From: CAYPOY01 sp964412395
GTDB lineage: Bacteria; Chloroflexota; Anaerolineae; B4-G1
Assembly (NCBI GenBank): GCA_964412395.1
Contig: CAYPOY010000007.1
Span: 1-36,114 of the forward strand
Length of the DNA: 36,114 nt
Direction: 5' to 3'
Shown here in pieces: positions 1-7,582 of the stretch (position 1 is its first letter; the number at the start of each line of letters is the position of its first letter). The notes under the pieces are model-generated. The model was given only the letters and a program-made list of their open reading frames with translations. It was not told the origin of the DNA and did no database searches. The position numbers and the translations under genes were made by a program.

Positions 1-2404
1 AGCCTACGCAGCGCAGGAGGGTCAGTGCAATCTCGGCCCCATTCTCGCCCCGCAATACCTCGTACTCCGGCAAGCCCCGGTTCGCCAGCATGATCCCCTG
101 CTCCCCATCACTCACGTCCACGAAGGCCCGCTGCGGATGGGTGGGTACTGGCTGCTCAGCCCAGCCCTCGGTCTCAGCCGGCAGGTCCAGCGGTCGCTCG
201 ACAACGTTGAAGTGGCCGTCGGCGCAGGCAGTGTCCACCGTCAGGCCAGTGGGAAAGTGGACGCGGAGGCGATGGTCGCGGGCGCGGGTTTCGACCGTCG
301 TTTCGAAATCCACACGAGACACGCCGGGGGTGAGGGTGACGCAGGTGACGATGGGCAACAGCGCCGTCTCATCGTCGCGGCGGGAGCGATCCCTCAAGGC
401 TAGAGAGACCGGCACCCGATAGTCCAGCGCAACCTCCAGCGTCGCACCCACCTCGTCGGCCGACAGCAGCCGGATGGTGGGCGGCGTGGCAGGGTGATCT
501 ACCAGGCGGTCGTGCTCGAGCTGGCAGTAGTTGTACTCATCCCCCCGGTCGCCGCCGTCCACGAAGCGATTGCAGCCCCGGAAGATCTGGCCGGTGGTCT
601 TGTCGGTGATAGTGATGGTACCGTCATCGGTGTTGACCTCGACGCGGCAGAACTCGTTCTCGATGCCAGGTACTGGATGCTGGACACGGGATACTGGCCG
701 TTGTTGGCTCCCTGCTTCCTGCCTCTCGCTTCCTGCTTCCTGCACCCTGCACCCTGCTGCCAGGTTGTAAGTGACATAGCCCATCGGGGGCACGTCTCGG
801 GCGACAAACTGGATATTGCTTCCCTCCTCCTCCAGAACGCGGACGTTGTAGTGCTGTATGGACTCGTCGGTCAGTAATACCTGGGCTCGCCCCAGCATGT
901 CACCCAAGGAGCTATGCTCGCCCCCCCCTGATTGGGAAGCGATGAGATGAACATAGGCGGTGTCCCCCTCGACGGCGAGCTCGGCCCGGCGGAAGGTGAA
1001 CTGGTCCGAAATCTGACCACCGGTGGACCTGAACTGAGCCACGAGAAGGGCGAAGCCGTCCCGGTCTACCTCCATGCCAGAGAGCTCCCGGCGGCGGCGC
1101 TCCATGGTGCGATAGGGCACCGGCCGCCCGGCGTCGTCCAGCAGCAGTTGGTCTGGCTCAGGAGGAGGTTTGACCTTGACGGAAACCAGGTCAGTGCGGG
1201 AACTGCTCGCCGGATTGAAGACGATGACGGCGGGAGTGGAGGCATTGATCCGCTGCACAATCGCTTGAAGGGCCCGCTGCGTCACCTCTTCGCCGATCTG
1301 CTGGCACCAGTCGAAGCGGGTGACCATCTCACGGTGCACCTGATCCACCGAGCAGCCACAGATAGAGTCGTGGGGGTGGTTTTCGAGGAGGTAGCGCCAG
1401 GCACGGTTGATCAGGTTCCTGGTAGATTGGTAGATTGGTGAGCTGGGGTCGCTCGTGTTACCAGTTACCAGTGTGCTGATCGCACCAAACGGTTCTGCCC
1501 ACTTTTCCAACAGCGTCTCGCAGGCGTGGTTGCGCTGTTTGATCCACATGCGGGTGGAGAGGACACCGGGCAGCAGATGGGCACGCTGTGGGGAGCGAAG
1601 TTCGCCAACGACGACGGGTAACCGGGATTCGCGCTCGCCCAGTTCATCGCGCACGGAAGCCAGGTAGCGAGGCAGGGTGGAATGGACGACGTGAGCATCC
1701 TCCAGCCGGGCATCGGCCGCCGCGAGCAGCCGGGGGAGGGCGGCACGAGGCCGCATGTGGTCGGTGCCCTGCATAGCCAGGATGTGGGAGGTGGTATTAT
1801 GGGGAGCCAGGCTGTCGCGCAACTCCGCCAGCCCCTGGACAAAGCTATCATCGTCGTCAGGCAGCCAGGCAGCGTTGGAGTAGGAATCGCGCAGATGGAG
1901 CAGGAGCACCTCGCTGCCGTCAGGGGCGCGCCAGCGCAGTTCGGTGGGCTGGTCGCCGACCCCGCGCCACAGGCAGGCCACGTCAATGCCAAAGCCGCGC
2001 AGGACCTGGGGCATCTGCCCAATGTGGCCGAATGGATCCGGAAGGTACCCGATCCTCATCCTGGGGCCAAAGCGACGGCATACCCGTTCGCCTATCAGCA
2101 GGTTGCGCACCGTTGCCTCTGGGCTGACCAGGAATTCGTCGGGCAGGATATACCAGGGGCCAATGAGCAGCCGCCCCTCCTGGACATAGCGGCGGATTTC
2201 CTCCTCCCGTTCGGGCCTGATCTCCAGGTAGTCCTCCAGCACAATCGCCTGCCCGTCGAGCATAAAGTGGCGATGGCTGGGATCGGCGTCCAGCAGCGCC
2301 AGGAGTTGATCTATCAGTTCGACCAGGCGAAAACGGAACTGCTGGAAGGTCAGATACCACTCGCGGTCCCAGTGAGTGTGTGAAACGACGTGGATAGTGA
2401 ACAC
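1..2404 (-). CDS. GH38 alpha-mannosidase, 3' end cut by window edge
   Basis: The minus frame is open from 2404 to the left edge (about 801 residues, C-terminus missing). It reads as a family 38 retaining alpha-mannosidase, a zinc enzyme that trims alpha-mannosides. Visible hallmarks are HTHWDREWY at residues 9-17 (zinc ligands H11 or H9, and D13), PDPFGH with the expected nucleophile D123, and ENHPHDSICGC with zinc ligand H345, followed by beta-sandwich sequence. No ATG lies near the N-terminus. GTG at 2404 gives MFTIHVVSHTHWD, the usual family start, with AGGGA about 6 nt upstream. An upstream stop lies just beyond a palindromic repeat. No signal peptide is evident, so it is probably cytoplasmic. 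Two repeat-derived stretches are inserted in frame (about residues 312-328 and 549-578). Family assignment is firm; substrate is inferred. Confidence 0.94.
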   Translation of the reverse strand, partial: MFTIHVVSHTHWDREWYLTFQQFRFRLVELIDQLLALLDADPSHRHFMLDGQAIVLEDYLEIRPEREEEIRRYVQEGRLLIGPWYILPDEFLVSPEATVRNLLIGERVCRRFGPRMRIGYLPDPFGHIGQMPQVLRGFGIDVACLWRGVGDQPTELRWRAPDGSEVLLLHLRDSYSNAAWLPDDDDSFVQGLAELRDSLAPHNTTSHILAMQGTDHMRPRAALPRLLAAADARLEDAHVVHSTLPRYLASVRDELGERESRLPVVVGELRSPQRAHLLPGVLSTRMWIKQRNHACETLLEKWAEPFGAISTLVTGNTSDPSSPIYQSTRNLINRAWRYLLENHPHDSICGCSVDQVHREMVTRFDWCQQIGEEVTQRALQAIVQRINASTPAVIVFNPASSSRTDLVSVKVKPPPEPDQLLLDDAGRPVPYRTMERRRRELSGMEVDRDGFALLVAQFRSTGGQISDQFTFRRAELAVEGDTAYVHLIASQSGGGEHSSLGDMLGRAQVLLTDESIQHYNVRVLEEEGSNIQFVARDVPPMGYVTYNLAAGCRVQEAGSERQEAGSQQRPVSRVQHPVPGIENEFCRVEVNTDDGTITITDKTTGQIFRGCNRFVDGGDRGDEYNYCQLEHDRLVDHPATPPTIRLLSADEVGATLEVALDYRVPVSLALRDRSRRDDETALLPIVTCVTLTPGVSRVDFETTVETRARDHRLRVHFPTGLTVDTACADGHFNVVERPLDLPAETEGWAEQPVPTHPQRAFVDVSDGEQGIMLANRGLPEYEVLRGENGAEIALTLLRCVG
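671..759. repeat. Heptanucleotide tandem tract inside the GH38 gene
   Basis: On the + strand four 7-nt units of the type TACTGGA/TGCTGGA/CACGGGA lie at 671-698. After a 12-nt gap, seven units of the type CCTGCTT/CCTGCAC run from 711 to 759. The minus-strand reading stays open and adds a low-complexity Gln/Glu/Ser/Arg-rich stretch of about 30 residues to the mannosidase. Confidence 0.8.
1421..1473. repeat. Short 7/8-nt repeat pairs inside the GH38 gene
   Basis: TAGATTGG is repeated at 1423-1438 and GTTACCA is repeated at 1457-1470. On the minus strand they encode a loop rich in Ser, Thr and Pro between two conserved GH38 segments, just N-terminal to the zinc-binding ENHPHDS motif. The reading frame is kept. 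Confidence 0.6.
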
Positions 2405-2412
2405 AGCATCCC

Positions 2413-2460
2413 TTTCGAAACCAGGTTTTTCCCGTAAGCGAAGCGGCAAAGCCCGGTTTT
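2413..2460. repeat. Palindromic interspersed repeat (AAACCAGG/CCCGGTTT family)
   Basis: GAAACCAGGTTTTTC at the left and GCCCGGTTTT at the right form an interrupted inverted repeat just upstream of the GH38 start. A cleaner copy of the same family lies at 11876-11909 inside a coding region, which supports it being an interspersed element rather than a gene-specific signal. Confidence 0.6.
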
Positions 2461-2487
2461 AAAGATGAACCGCCCGCGTGGTGAGCG

Positions 2488-2743
2488 TCACTCCAGAAAG
2501 GGTAGATCATCGGGGTCGGGCAGTGTGACGGTGGCAGGGCGAGCGGTAACGTGCTCTTCCTCGGCTTCCAGGTAACGTAGCAGGCCAGCCACGTCGCCAG
2601 GATCGAAACCGAAGCGTTCCCGGGCAAGCACCTGTCGGTACTCGGCCAGAATACGGTCGTCGAAAGCAGGCATCAGATCGCCCGCATCTCGACCGTTCCT
2701 GCCGTGCCTTGCGGATTTCCTCGTTGATGCCATCCAACGTCAT
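2488..2743 (-). pseudogene. Remnant of antitoxin plus PIN-family toxin
   Basis: The minus strand encodes MPAFDDRILAEYRQVLARER from 2673, then a helix-rich segment and PDPDDLPFLE ending in a stop at 2488. This matches the middle of PIN-domain toxins of the COG1569 type (ILAEYRxVLxRxRF and PDPDDxxFLE). The N-terminal strand with the first catalytic Asp and the C-terminal third are both missing, so the gene is broken. Immediately upstream, from 2743 in another frame, MTLDGINEEIRKARQERSR resembles the C-terminus of small antitoxins that precede such toxins. I infer a decayed type II pair. No complete catalytic site remains, so activity is unlikely. Confidence 0.55.
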
Positions 2744-3001
2744 CCGGTCGGCACCGGTGGTGGTCGTGGGTCATTGTGGCCCAACGGCGGCGCTTGCACA
2801 AATACACAACGCCCGCCGCCCCGCTTCCCCCACCATGACTGGTCTTGGTAAGCGAAAAACGCGGGACCACGGGCTTGTCTTCCAGCGAGCGGCACTCGTT
2901 ACGCCCACGGTGGGCAGCACTACCGCCTGCGCCCGGGTTGGCGACGTTGCTTTCCAGTTCGGCGGCAGGAGAGCGTCCCTTGTCTTGCATTCCACGGCGT
3001 C
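2744..3001. other. Stretch with no recognisable gene
   Basis: Between the two toxin remnants, both strands carry short open frames without family resemblance. I see nothing supportable here beyond probable decayed sequence. Confidence 0.4.
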
Positions 3002-3307
3002 TCTATGCCGCTGCTTCCTTACTCCCCCCGACAGGTTCGTCGTTCGGGTCGTACTCCTTGCCTGCGCGGTAGCAGAATATGATCCCCTGCGACGTGTTAA
3101 AACCCCAGACCCAAACCCACTTTCCCACGTCATTGACGGCGTAAATCAACCGCCACTTGTCTATCCGAATCCGGCGTATTCCACATCCTCAGGCACACCC
3201 AGGTCAGTTGTATCAAGGGCTTGACTGTGATGAGGACGCGGGTGTTGAGCTAAATCATCAATGACACGCTTAATCCGTTGCCGAACGTGTCCGGGTAGCC
3301 GTTTTCG
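3002..3307 (-). pseudogene. Frameshifted RelE/ParE-type toxin remnant
   Basis: On the minus strand the frame beginning at 3307 reads RKRLPGHVRQRIKRVIDDLA and continues to PEDVEYAGFG before a stop near 3161. A different frame over the same junction continues RRIRIDKWRLIYAVNDVGKW and ends at 3002. Joined, these give the typical RelE/ParE order: LPGHVRQRI helix, then YRIRxxxWRLIYAV strands. The first 15-20 residues are missing (an in-frame TAG precedes), and a single-base shift lies near 3163-3180. The tail after VWVWGF is not typical of the family. No intact antitoxin gene is next to it. Confidence 0.6.
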
Positions 3308-3424
3308 CTACTTAAGAGCCGTTGGCTCAATTAGTGATTATACCCAACAACGGCTTCTTGCACAAACGACACAATTCTCGCGGACAACGCAAATGTTGGT
3401 GGGTAATTCTATAGAACTCCTCAC

Positions 3425-3453
3425 TTGACACCTTCCCCCCGCTGCGTTATCAT
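3425..3453 (+). promoter_or_regulatory. Sigma-70-like promoter for xseA
   Basis: TTGACA at 3425-3430 and TATCAT at 3448-3453 are separated by exactly 17 nt. Transcription would be expected to start near 3460, only about 3 nt before the xseA ATG at 3463, so the message may be leaderless. No Shine-Dalgarno sequence is visible upstream of that ATG, which agrees. Confidence 0.6.
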
Positions 3454-3462
3454 ACCCTCACT

Positions 3463-4701
3463 ATGTTCGAACAACTCAGCCTCTTCGGTCGCTCGGCCCT
3501 CTCCGAGCCTTACACCGTCAGCCAACTCACCGGCACCATACGCCGCCTCATCGAGGGTGAGCCCGAACTGAGCGACGTGTGGGTCGAAGGGGAGGTCTCC
3601 AACTCTAAGCGCGCTGTCTCGGGCCACTATTACTTTACGCTCAAGGACGCTGGCTCCCAGATCAGTTGTGTGATGTGGCGCAGCGTTGCCAGATTGCAGG
3701 ACTACCTGCCCACGAGCGGTGACCTGGTGCTGGCCCACGGACATGTGGGCGTCTACGAGGCCAGTGGTCGCTACCAGCTCTACGTGGATCAACTCCAACC
3801 CGCTGGCGTGGGCAATCTCTACCAGCGGTTCGAGCGGCTCAAAGCGCGGTTGGAGGCCGAGGGACTGTTCGCGCCAGAGCGGAAGCGGCCGCTGCCCGGC
3901 TTCCCGCGCTGCATTGGCATCGTCACCTCCCCGGCCGCTGCCGCGCTGCGCGACATCCTCAACGTGCTGGGCCGCCGCTACCCGTTGGCAGAGGTGCTCC
4001 TCGCGCCTACGCAGGTGCAAGGTGACGCAGCCCCTCAGCAGATTGTCGCTGCGCTCGAAGCCCTCAACAATCGCGACGATGTGGACGTAATCATCGTCGC
4101 CCGTGGCGGCGGCAGCCTGGAGGACCTGTGGGCCTTCAACGACGAGCGGGTGGCCCGCGCCGTCACCGCTTCCCGCGTCCCGGTCATCTGTGGCGTTGGG
4201 CACGAGACCGACTTCAGCCTGGCCGACTTCGCCGCCGACGTGCGTGCGCCCACCCCCTCCGCCGCTGCTGAACTGGTCGCCCCTGACCGCAGGGAACTGC
4301 ACGCACAGGTGGTTATGTTGTCGGCGGCACTGACGGCGGCGTTGCAGGGGGCCATCGAGGAGCAACGTTGGAAGCTGGCCGAGCAGACGCAGGCGCTGAA
4401 GCACCTCTCCCCCGCCGCCCAACTAGCCCAGGCCCGCCAGCGCGTGGACGACCTGCTGGGCCGCACTGAGGCGGCGGTGCGCCATGACCTGACCCTGCGC
4501 TATGAAAGGCTAGGGGGGCTGATCGGGCGGCTGGCAGGGGTCAGTCCGCTGGGGACGCTGGAACGTGGGTACGCCATCGTGCGCCACACGGGGGCGGATG
4601 GGATGGGAGCTGTCGTGCGCTCGGTGGCCCAGGTCGCGTCGGGGGACGCGCTTGCCATCCGCGTCGCCGATGGCGAGTTTGAGGCGACAGCAGAAGGTTG
4701 A
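3463..4701 (+). CDS. xseA: Exodeoxyribonuclease VII large subunit
   Basis: This 412-residue protein is the catalytic large subunit of exonuclease VII, which degrades single-stranded DNA from both ends with XseB. The N-terminal OB-fold (about 10-110) includes VSQLTGTIRRLIE and WVEGEVSN. The catalytic region carries GIVTSPAAAALRDIL, RGGGSLEDLW at 214-223 and GHETDF at 246-251 followed by ADVRAPTPSAAAE, all family hallmarks. The C-terminus has the usual coiled coil and GYAIVR strand. Length is normal. The start at 3463 gives the standard N-terminus and sits 9 nt after a good -10 element. xseB, often the next gene, is not found in the window, so the small subunit must lie elsewhere. Confidence 0.96.
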   Translation: MFEQLSLFGRSALSEPYTVSQLTGTIRRLIEGEPELSDVWVEGEVSNSKRAVSGHYYFTLKDAGSQISCVMWRSVARLQDYLPTSGDLVLAHGHVGVYEASGRYQLYVDQLQPAGVGNLYQRFERLKARLEAEGLFAPERKRPLPGFPRCIGIVTSPAAAALRDILNVLGRRYPLAEVLLAPTQVQGDAAPQQIVAALEALNNRDDVDVIIVARGGGSLEDLWAFNDERVARAVTASRVPVICGVGHETDFSLADFAADVRAPTPSAAAELVAPDRRELHAQVVMLSAALTAALQGAIEEQRWKLAEQTQALKHLSPAAQLAQARQRVDDLLGRTEAAVRHDLTLRYERLGGLIGRLAGVSPLGTLERGYAIVRHTGADGMGAVVRSVAQVASGDALAIRVADGEFEATAEG

Positions 4702-4725
4702 CTATACTCCAAATTGCTGTATAAT
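4698..4725 (+). promoter_or_regulatory. Sigma-70-like promoter for the RHH/DUF433 gene
   Basis: TTGACT at 4698-4703 and a consensus TATAAT at 4720-4725 are 16 nt apart, just past the end of xseA. An AAGGAGG lies at 4734-4740. Confidence 0.6.
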
Positions 4726-4730
4726 TGGAG
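4707..4730. promoter_or_regulatory. Palindrome over the -10 box, candidate operator
   Basis: CTCCAAATT at 4707-4715 and AATTGGAG at 4723-4730 form an inverted repeat (one unpaired base) with a 7-nt centre. It covers the spacer and the TATAAT of the promoter. The next gene begins with a ribbon-helix-helix-like segment, so autorepression at this site is a natural guess. Confidence 0.5.
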
Positions 4731-4758
4731 CACAAGGAGGTGGCCAATAGTATCAGGC

Positions 4759-5274
4759 ATGAGACGGCGAGACAAGGTGCGCGTGCAAGTAGACTTGACC
4801 CCGGCGGAAGCAACGTTGCTGCGCCTTCTGGAAAGGCGTCTGTCAGTCCGATCGCGGGCGGACCTGCTTCAGCAGGCTTATGGTACATTCCTTTGGATCG
4901 TAGATGAGATGCTCGCTGGCCGGCGCATTGTCAGCGTCGAAACCGAAGCACTGGAGCGGATGGAGAGATTCAAAGAACTGAGCGTGCCGGCGGTGGAGCC
5001 ACTCCGCTTTGAGCACTATCAGTACTTGATCTCCCGGCCGGAGAAAGGGCGCAAACAGCTCTATCTGAAGGGGCGCAACATAACGGTAGGCCAGTTGGCG
5101 TACAAGATGCGCGCCAACCAGATGACCGCTGAACAGGCAGCCAGGGATATGGACCTGCCACTAGAGCAGGTGCTGGAAGCCATGGTCTACTACCAGACCC
5201 ATCGCCAACTCATCGAGAGTGAGATGGAAGAGGAAAAGCAATTGTCACTATTGCTGGAGGATTCTGGCCGTTGA
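4759..5274 (+). CDS. Small RHH/DUF433-like putative regulator or antitoxin
   Basis: This 171-residue soluble protein has no clear named family. The N-terminus (about 6-50: KVRVQVDLTPAEATLL, then RSRADLLQQAYGTF) has the beta-strand, helix, helix pattern of ribbon-helix-helix DNA-binding proteins. The C-terminal part (about 100-155) has GRNITVGQLAYKMRANQMTA and ARDMDLPLEQVLEAMVYY, which resembles the DUF433 helical fold found in many antitoxins. The ATG at 4759 is preceded by AAGGAGG with a long 18-nt spacing; no better in-frame start exists closer to it. It has its own promoter and a palindromic candidate operator. No toxin gene follows; the next gene is an unrelated oxidoreductase behind a strong hairpin. 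A DNA-binding role is inferred, not shown. Confidence 0.6.
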   Translation: MRRRDKVRVQVDLTPAEATLLRLLERRLSVRSRADLLQQAYGTFLWIVDEMLAGRRIVSVETEALERMERFKELSVPAVEPLRFEHYQYLISRPEKGRKQLYLKGRNITVGQLAYKMRANQMTAEQAARDMDLPLEQVLEAMVYYQTHRQLIESEMEEEKQLSLLLEDSGR

Positions 5275-5284
5275 ACATCTTCGC

Positions 5285-5331
5285 CGAAGGTCTCTGACCG
5301 AGGCGTAAAGGGCTCGGTCGGGAGACCTTCG
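5285..5331. other. Strong hairpin between regulator and AOR genes
   Basis: CGAAGGTCTCTGACCGAG (5285-5302) pairs almost fully with CTCGGTCGGGAGACCTTCG (5313-5331) around a 10-nt loop. It starts 10 nt after the regulator's stop and ends 36 nt before the AOR start. No T-run follows, so it is a poor intrinsic terminator. It could be an interspersed palindromic repeat or an mRNA-stabilising or attenuating hairpin. Confidence 0.55.
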
Positions 5332-5367
5332 CCCATCAGCCCGAGTAGTTACAATCGAGGAGATGAA

Positions 5368-7236
5368 ATGTCGTACGGATACAACGGCAAAATCCTGCAC
5401 GTGGACCTGACGACGGAGAAACTGGAGGTCGAGGAGCCCGACGAGACCTTCTACCGCAAGTATATGGGCGGGAGCGCGATGGGGGCCTACTACCTCCTGA
5501 AGCACACCCCGCCCGGGGCCGACCCGCTGGGGTTGGAGAACACCCTCAGCCTGATAGTCGGTGTCGTTACCGGCGCGCCGCTCTCCGGGCAATCCCGCGT
5601 GGCCGCCACGGCTAAATCTCCCCTCAGCGGCCTCGCCGGCGAATCTACAAGCGGGGGCTTCTGGCCTGCCGAGCTAAAGTTCGCCGGCTTCGATGGCATC
5701 GTGATCCACGGCAAGGCCGAGCAGCCGGTCTACCTGTGGGTGCACGACGGGGAGGCTGAACTGCGGGACGCCGCTCACCTCTGGGGTCGCCTCACCGCCG
5801 ATGTGGAGGATGCTATCCGGGAAGAATTGAGCGATAGGCGCATCCAGGTTCTCCAGTGCGGCCCGGCGGCTGAGAAGGGAGTTCGCTTCGGTGCGTTGAT
5901 CAGCAACGCCAACCGGGCCAACGGGCGCAGCGGAATGGGCACGGTGATGGCCTCCAGGAACCTCAAAGCGGTCGCCGTGCGGGGGCACAATCGTCCCGAA
6001 CTGGCCGACTCTGAGGCGTTGAAGGCGTTGGTGAAGTGGGGCGCCGACCATGTGGGTGAGGGGTTTGCCCTGGGAACCGCCTCATCTGTCATCCCCCAGT
6101 CCAGGGAGGGAGGCTTGCCCACCCGTAACTGGGCCAGCGGCACCTTTGAGGACGCCGAAGCTATAGACGGGCGACGGATGGCCGAGACCATTCGGAAGGG
6201 GCGGGACACCTGCTTCGGCTGCGCGGTGCGCTGCAAGAGCATAGTGGAGGTGACCGAGGGACCATTCCCGGTGGATCCTCGCTACGGCGGCCCGGAGTAC
6301 GAGACCCTCGCCACGATGGGCTCTTACTGCGGCGTCTCCGACCTGGTGGCGATCGCCCGCGCCAACCAACTATGCAACATGTATGGGATGGACACCATCT
6401 CCTGTGGCGCGACTATCGCCTGGGCGATGGACTGCTTTGAGCAGGGCCTGCTCACGTTGGGGGACACCGGCGGGATTGACTTGCGCTTCGGCAACGCCGA
6501 GGCATTGGTGCGGGTAGTGGAGGACATCGGGGAGCGGGAGGGCTTCGGGCGTGTGCTGGGAGAGGGCTCAGTCCGCGCAGCCGAGGAACTGGGTGTGGGC
6601 AAGGACCTGGTGGTAGCGGTAAAGGGTCGGGAACTTCCTGCCCATATGCCCCAGGTCAAGCAGGGCCTGGCACTCATCTATGCCGTCCACCCTTGTGGCG
6701 CCGACCACACGGCCTATGAGCACGACCCTTCCTACGGCGGTTTCCCTGACCGGATGGCGGAACTGGATCTTCTGGACCCGCAGTCGGTGGATGTGCTGAA
6801 CGCCGAGAAAGTACGCTATGTCCTCTACGCCCAGCGTCTCAACAGTTGTATTGATAGCGTCTGTCTGTGTTGGTTCGTCTTCGGCCCTGCCTGGCAACTG
6901 TACGGGCCCAGCCAGGCCGTGGAGGCAGTGCGTGCGGTCACCGGCTGGAATGTGAGCCTGTGGGAATTGATGAAGGTGGGCGAGCGGCAGTTGAACCTGT
7001 TGCGGGCCTTCAACGCCCGTGAGGGGATCGGGGCGGAGGCAGACACGGTGCCGCTCAAGTTGCTGATCCCACTGCAAGGTGGGGCGAGCGACGGGGCGGC
7101 TGTCGCTGCTGAGGAAGTAGAGACGGCGAAGGCGCTCTACTACCGCATGGCTGGCTGGGATGAGAACGGTTGCCCGACGCAGGCCAAACTGGAGGAACTG
7201 GCCCTCGGCTGGGTGGCGGACGAACTGGGGCTGTAA
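5368..7236 (+). CDS. Aldehyde:ferredoxin oxidoreductase (tungsten type)
   Basis: This 622-residue protein is a full-length member of the AOR family, which oxidises aldehydes to acids with ferredoxin using a tungstopterin and a 4Fe-4S cluster in the cytoplasm. It begins with GYNGKILHVDLTTEKLEVE and KYMGGSAMGAYYLL, the AOR N-terminal domain. GRSGMGTVMASRNLKAVAVRG follows. The cluster motif C-x2-C-x3-C is at C282, C285 and C289, and D496-x4-C501 supplies the fourth Cys region. Start at ATG 5368 has GAGGAG about 5 nt upstream. It has no accessory pterin gene beside it and is preceded by a large hairpin. Which AOR subgroup or aldehyde is used cannot be read from sequence alone. Confidence 0.95.
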   Translation: MSYGYNGKILHVDLTTEKLEVEEPDETFYRKYMGGSAMGAYYLLKHTPPGADPLGLENTLSLIVGVVTGAPLSGQSRVAATAKSPLSGLAGESTSGGFWPAELKFAGFDGIVIHGKAEQPVYLWVHDGEAELRDAAHLWGRLTADVEDAIREELSDRRIQVLQCGPAAEKGVRFGALISNANRANGRSGMGTVMASRNLKAVAVRGHNRPELADSEALKALVKWGADHVGEGFALGTASSVIPQSREGGLPTRNWASGTFEDAEAIDGRRMAETIRKGRDTCFGCAVRCKSIVEVTEGPFPVDPRYGGPEYETLATMGSYCGVSDLVAIARANQLCNMYGMDTISCGATIAWAMDCFEQGLLTLGDTGGIDLRFGNAEALVRVVEDIGEREGFGRVLGEGSVRAAEELGVGKDLVVAVKGRELPAHMPQVKQGLALIYAVHPCGADHTAYEHDPSYGGFPDRMAELDLLDPQSVDVLNAEKVRYVLYAQRLNSCIDSVCLCWFVFGPAWQLYGPSQAVEAVRAVTGWNVSLWELMKVGERQLNLLRAFNAREGIGAEADTVPLKLLIPLQGGASDGAAVAAEEVETAKALYYRMAGWDENGCPTQAKLEELALGWVADELGL

Positions 7237-7244
7237 GGGCTTGC

Positions 7245-7263
7245 CCTGAGCGAAGACGAAAGG
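7245..7263. repeat. Single copy of CCTGAGC-GAAGG interspersed element
   Basis: CCTGAGCGAAGACGAAAGG follows the AOR stop. The same core occurs twice inside the DUF4012 gene (14076-14118). It is a short repeat family rather than a regulatory site specific to this gene. Confidence 0.5.
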
Positions 7264-7282
7264 ATTAAGCACCGAGGCAGGT

Positions 7283-7579
7283 ATGATTGATTGGGTTAGT
7301 CTGGCCTTCAGCGGGCTGTGGGTGCTGGGTGCAGCGGTGATCCTGGCTGCCCTCAGCTTTTCCCACTACGAGGCCCAGCGTCGAGGTGAGCGGTTGCGGG
7401 CGCGGTTGGCTGCCCCTGGCTTTCAGGCGTGGCTCTCAATTGGCCTGGGTCTCATCAGCTCAGGTATGGCGCTGATTGGGCCGCGTCGGTGGGAGCGCGT
7501 GCTGTGGGGCCTGTTGTGTGCCCTGAGCGCCTGGCAACTCTGGGCCGCCTGGCACGAGTGGAGAGCGAGGGACAATTGA
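7283..7579 (+). CDS. Small two- or three-helix membrane protein, unknown function
   Basis: The 98-residue product has a hydrophobic helix at about 5-27, a basic Arg-rich stretch (HYEAQRRGERLRARLAAPGF) and hydrophobic helices at about 47-65 and 70-90. No family was recognised. It ends 3 nt before the initiating sugar phosphotransferase gene, so it is likely co-transcribed and possibly translationally coupled with it. A role alongside that membrane enzyme is a guess from position only. Confidence 0.6.
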   Translation: MIDWVSLAFSGLWVLGAAVILAALSFSHYEAQRRGERLRARLAAPGFQAWLSIGLGLISSGMALIGPRRWERVLWGLLCALSAWQLWAAWHEWRARDN

Positions 7580-7582
7580 CCG

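Noticed and set aside
1682..2383. Plus-strand open frame of 233 residues
   Set aside because: It is the complement of the GH38 gene, whose minus frame carries all catalytic motifs; the plus product has no family features.
4759..5274. Exonuclease VII small subunit next to xseA
   Set aside because: At 171 residues with RHH/DUF433-like features it does not resemble the roughly 80-residue XseB.
5275..5367. Molybdenum/tungsten cofactor riboswitch before AOR
   Set aside because: Only a single hairpin is visible; the multi-stem Moco motif could not be made out in 93 nt.
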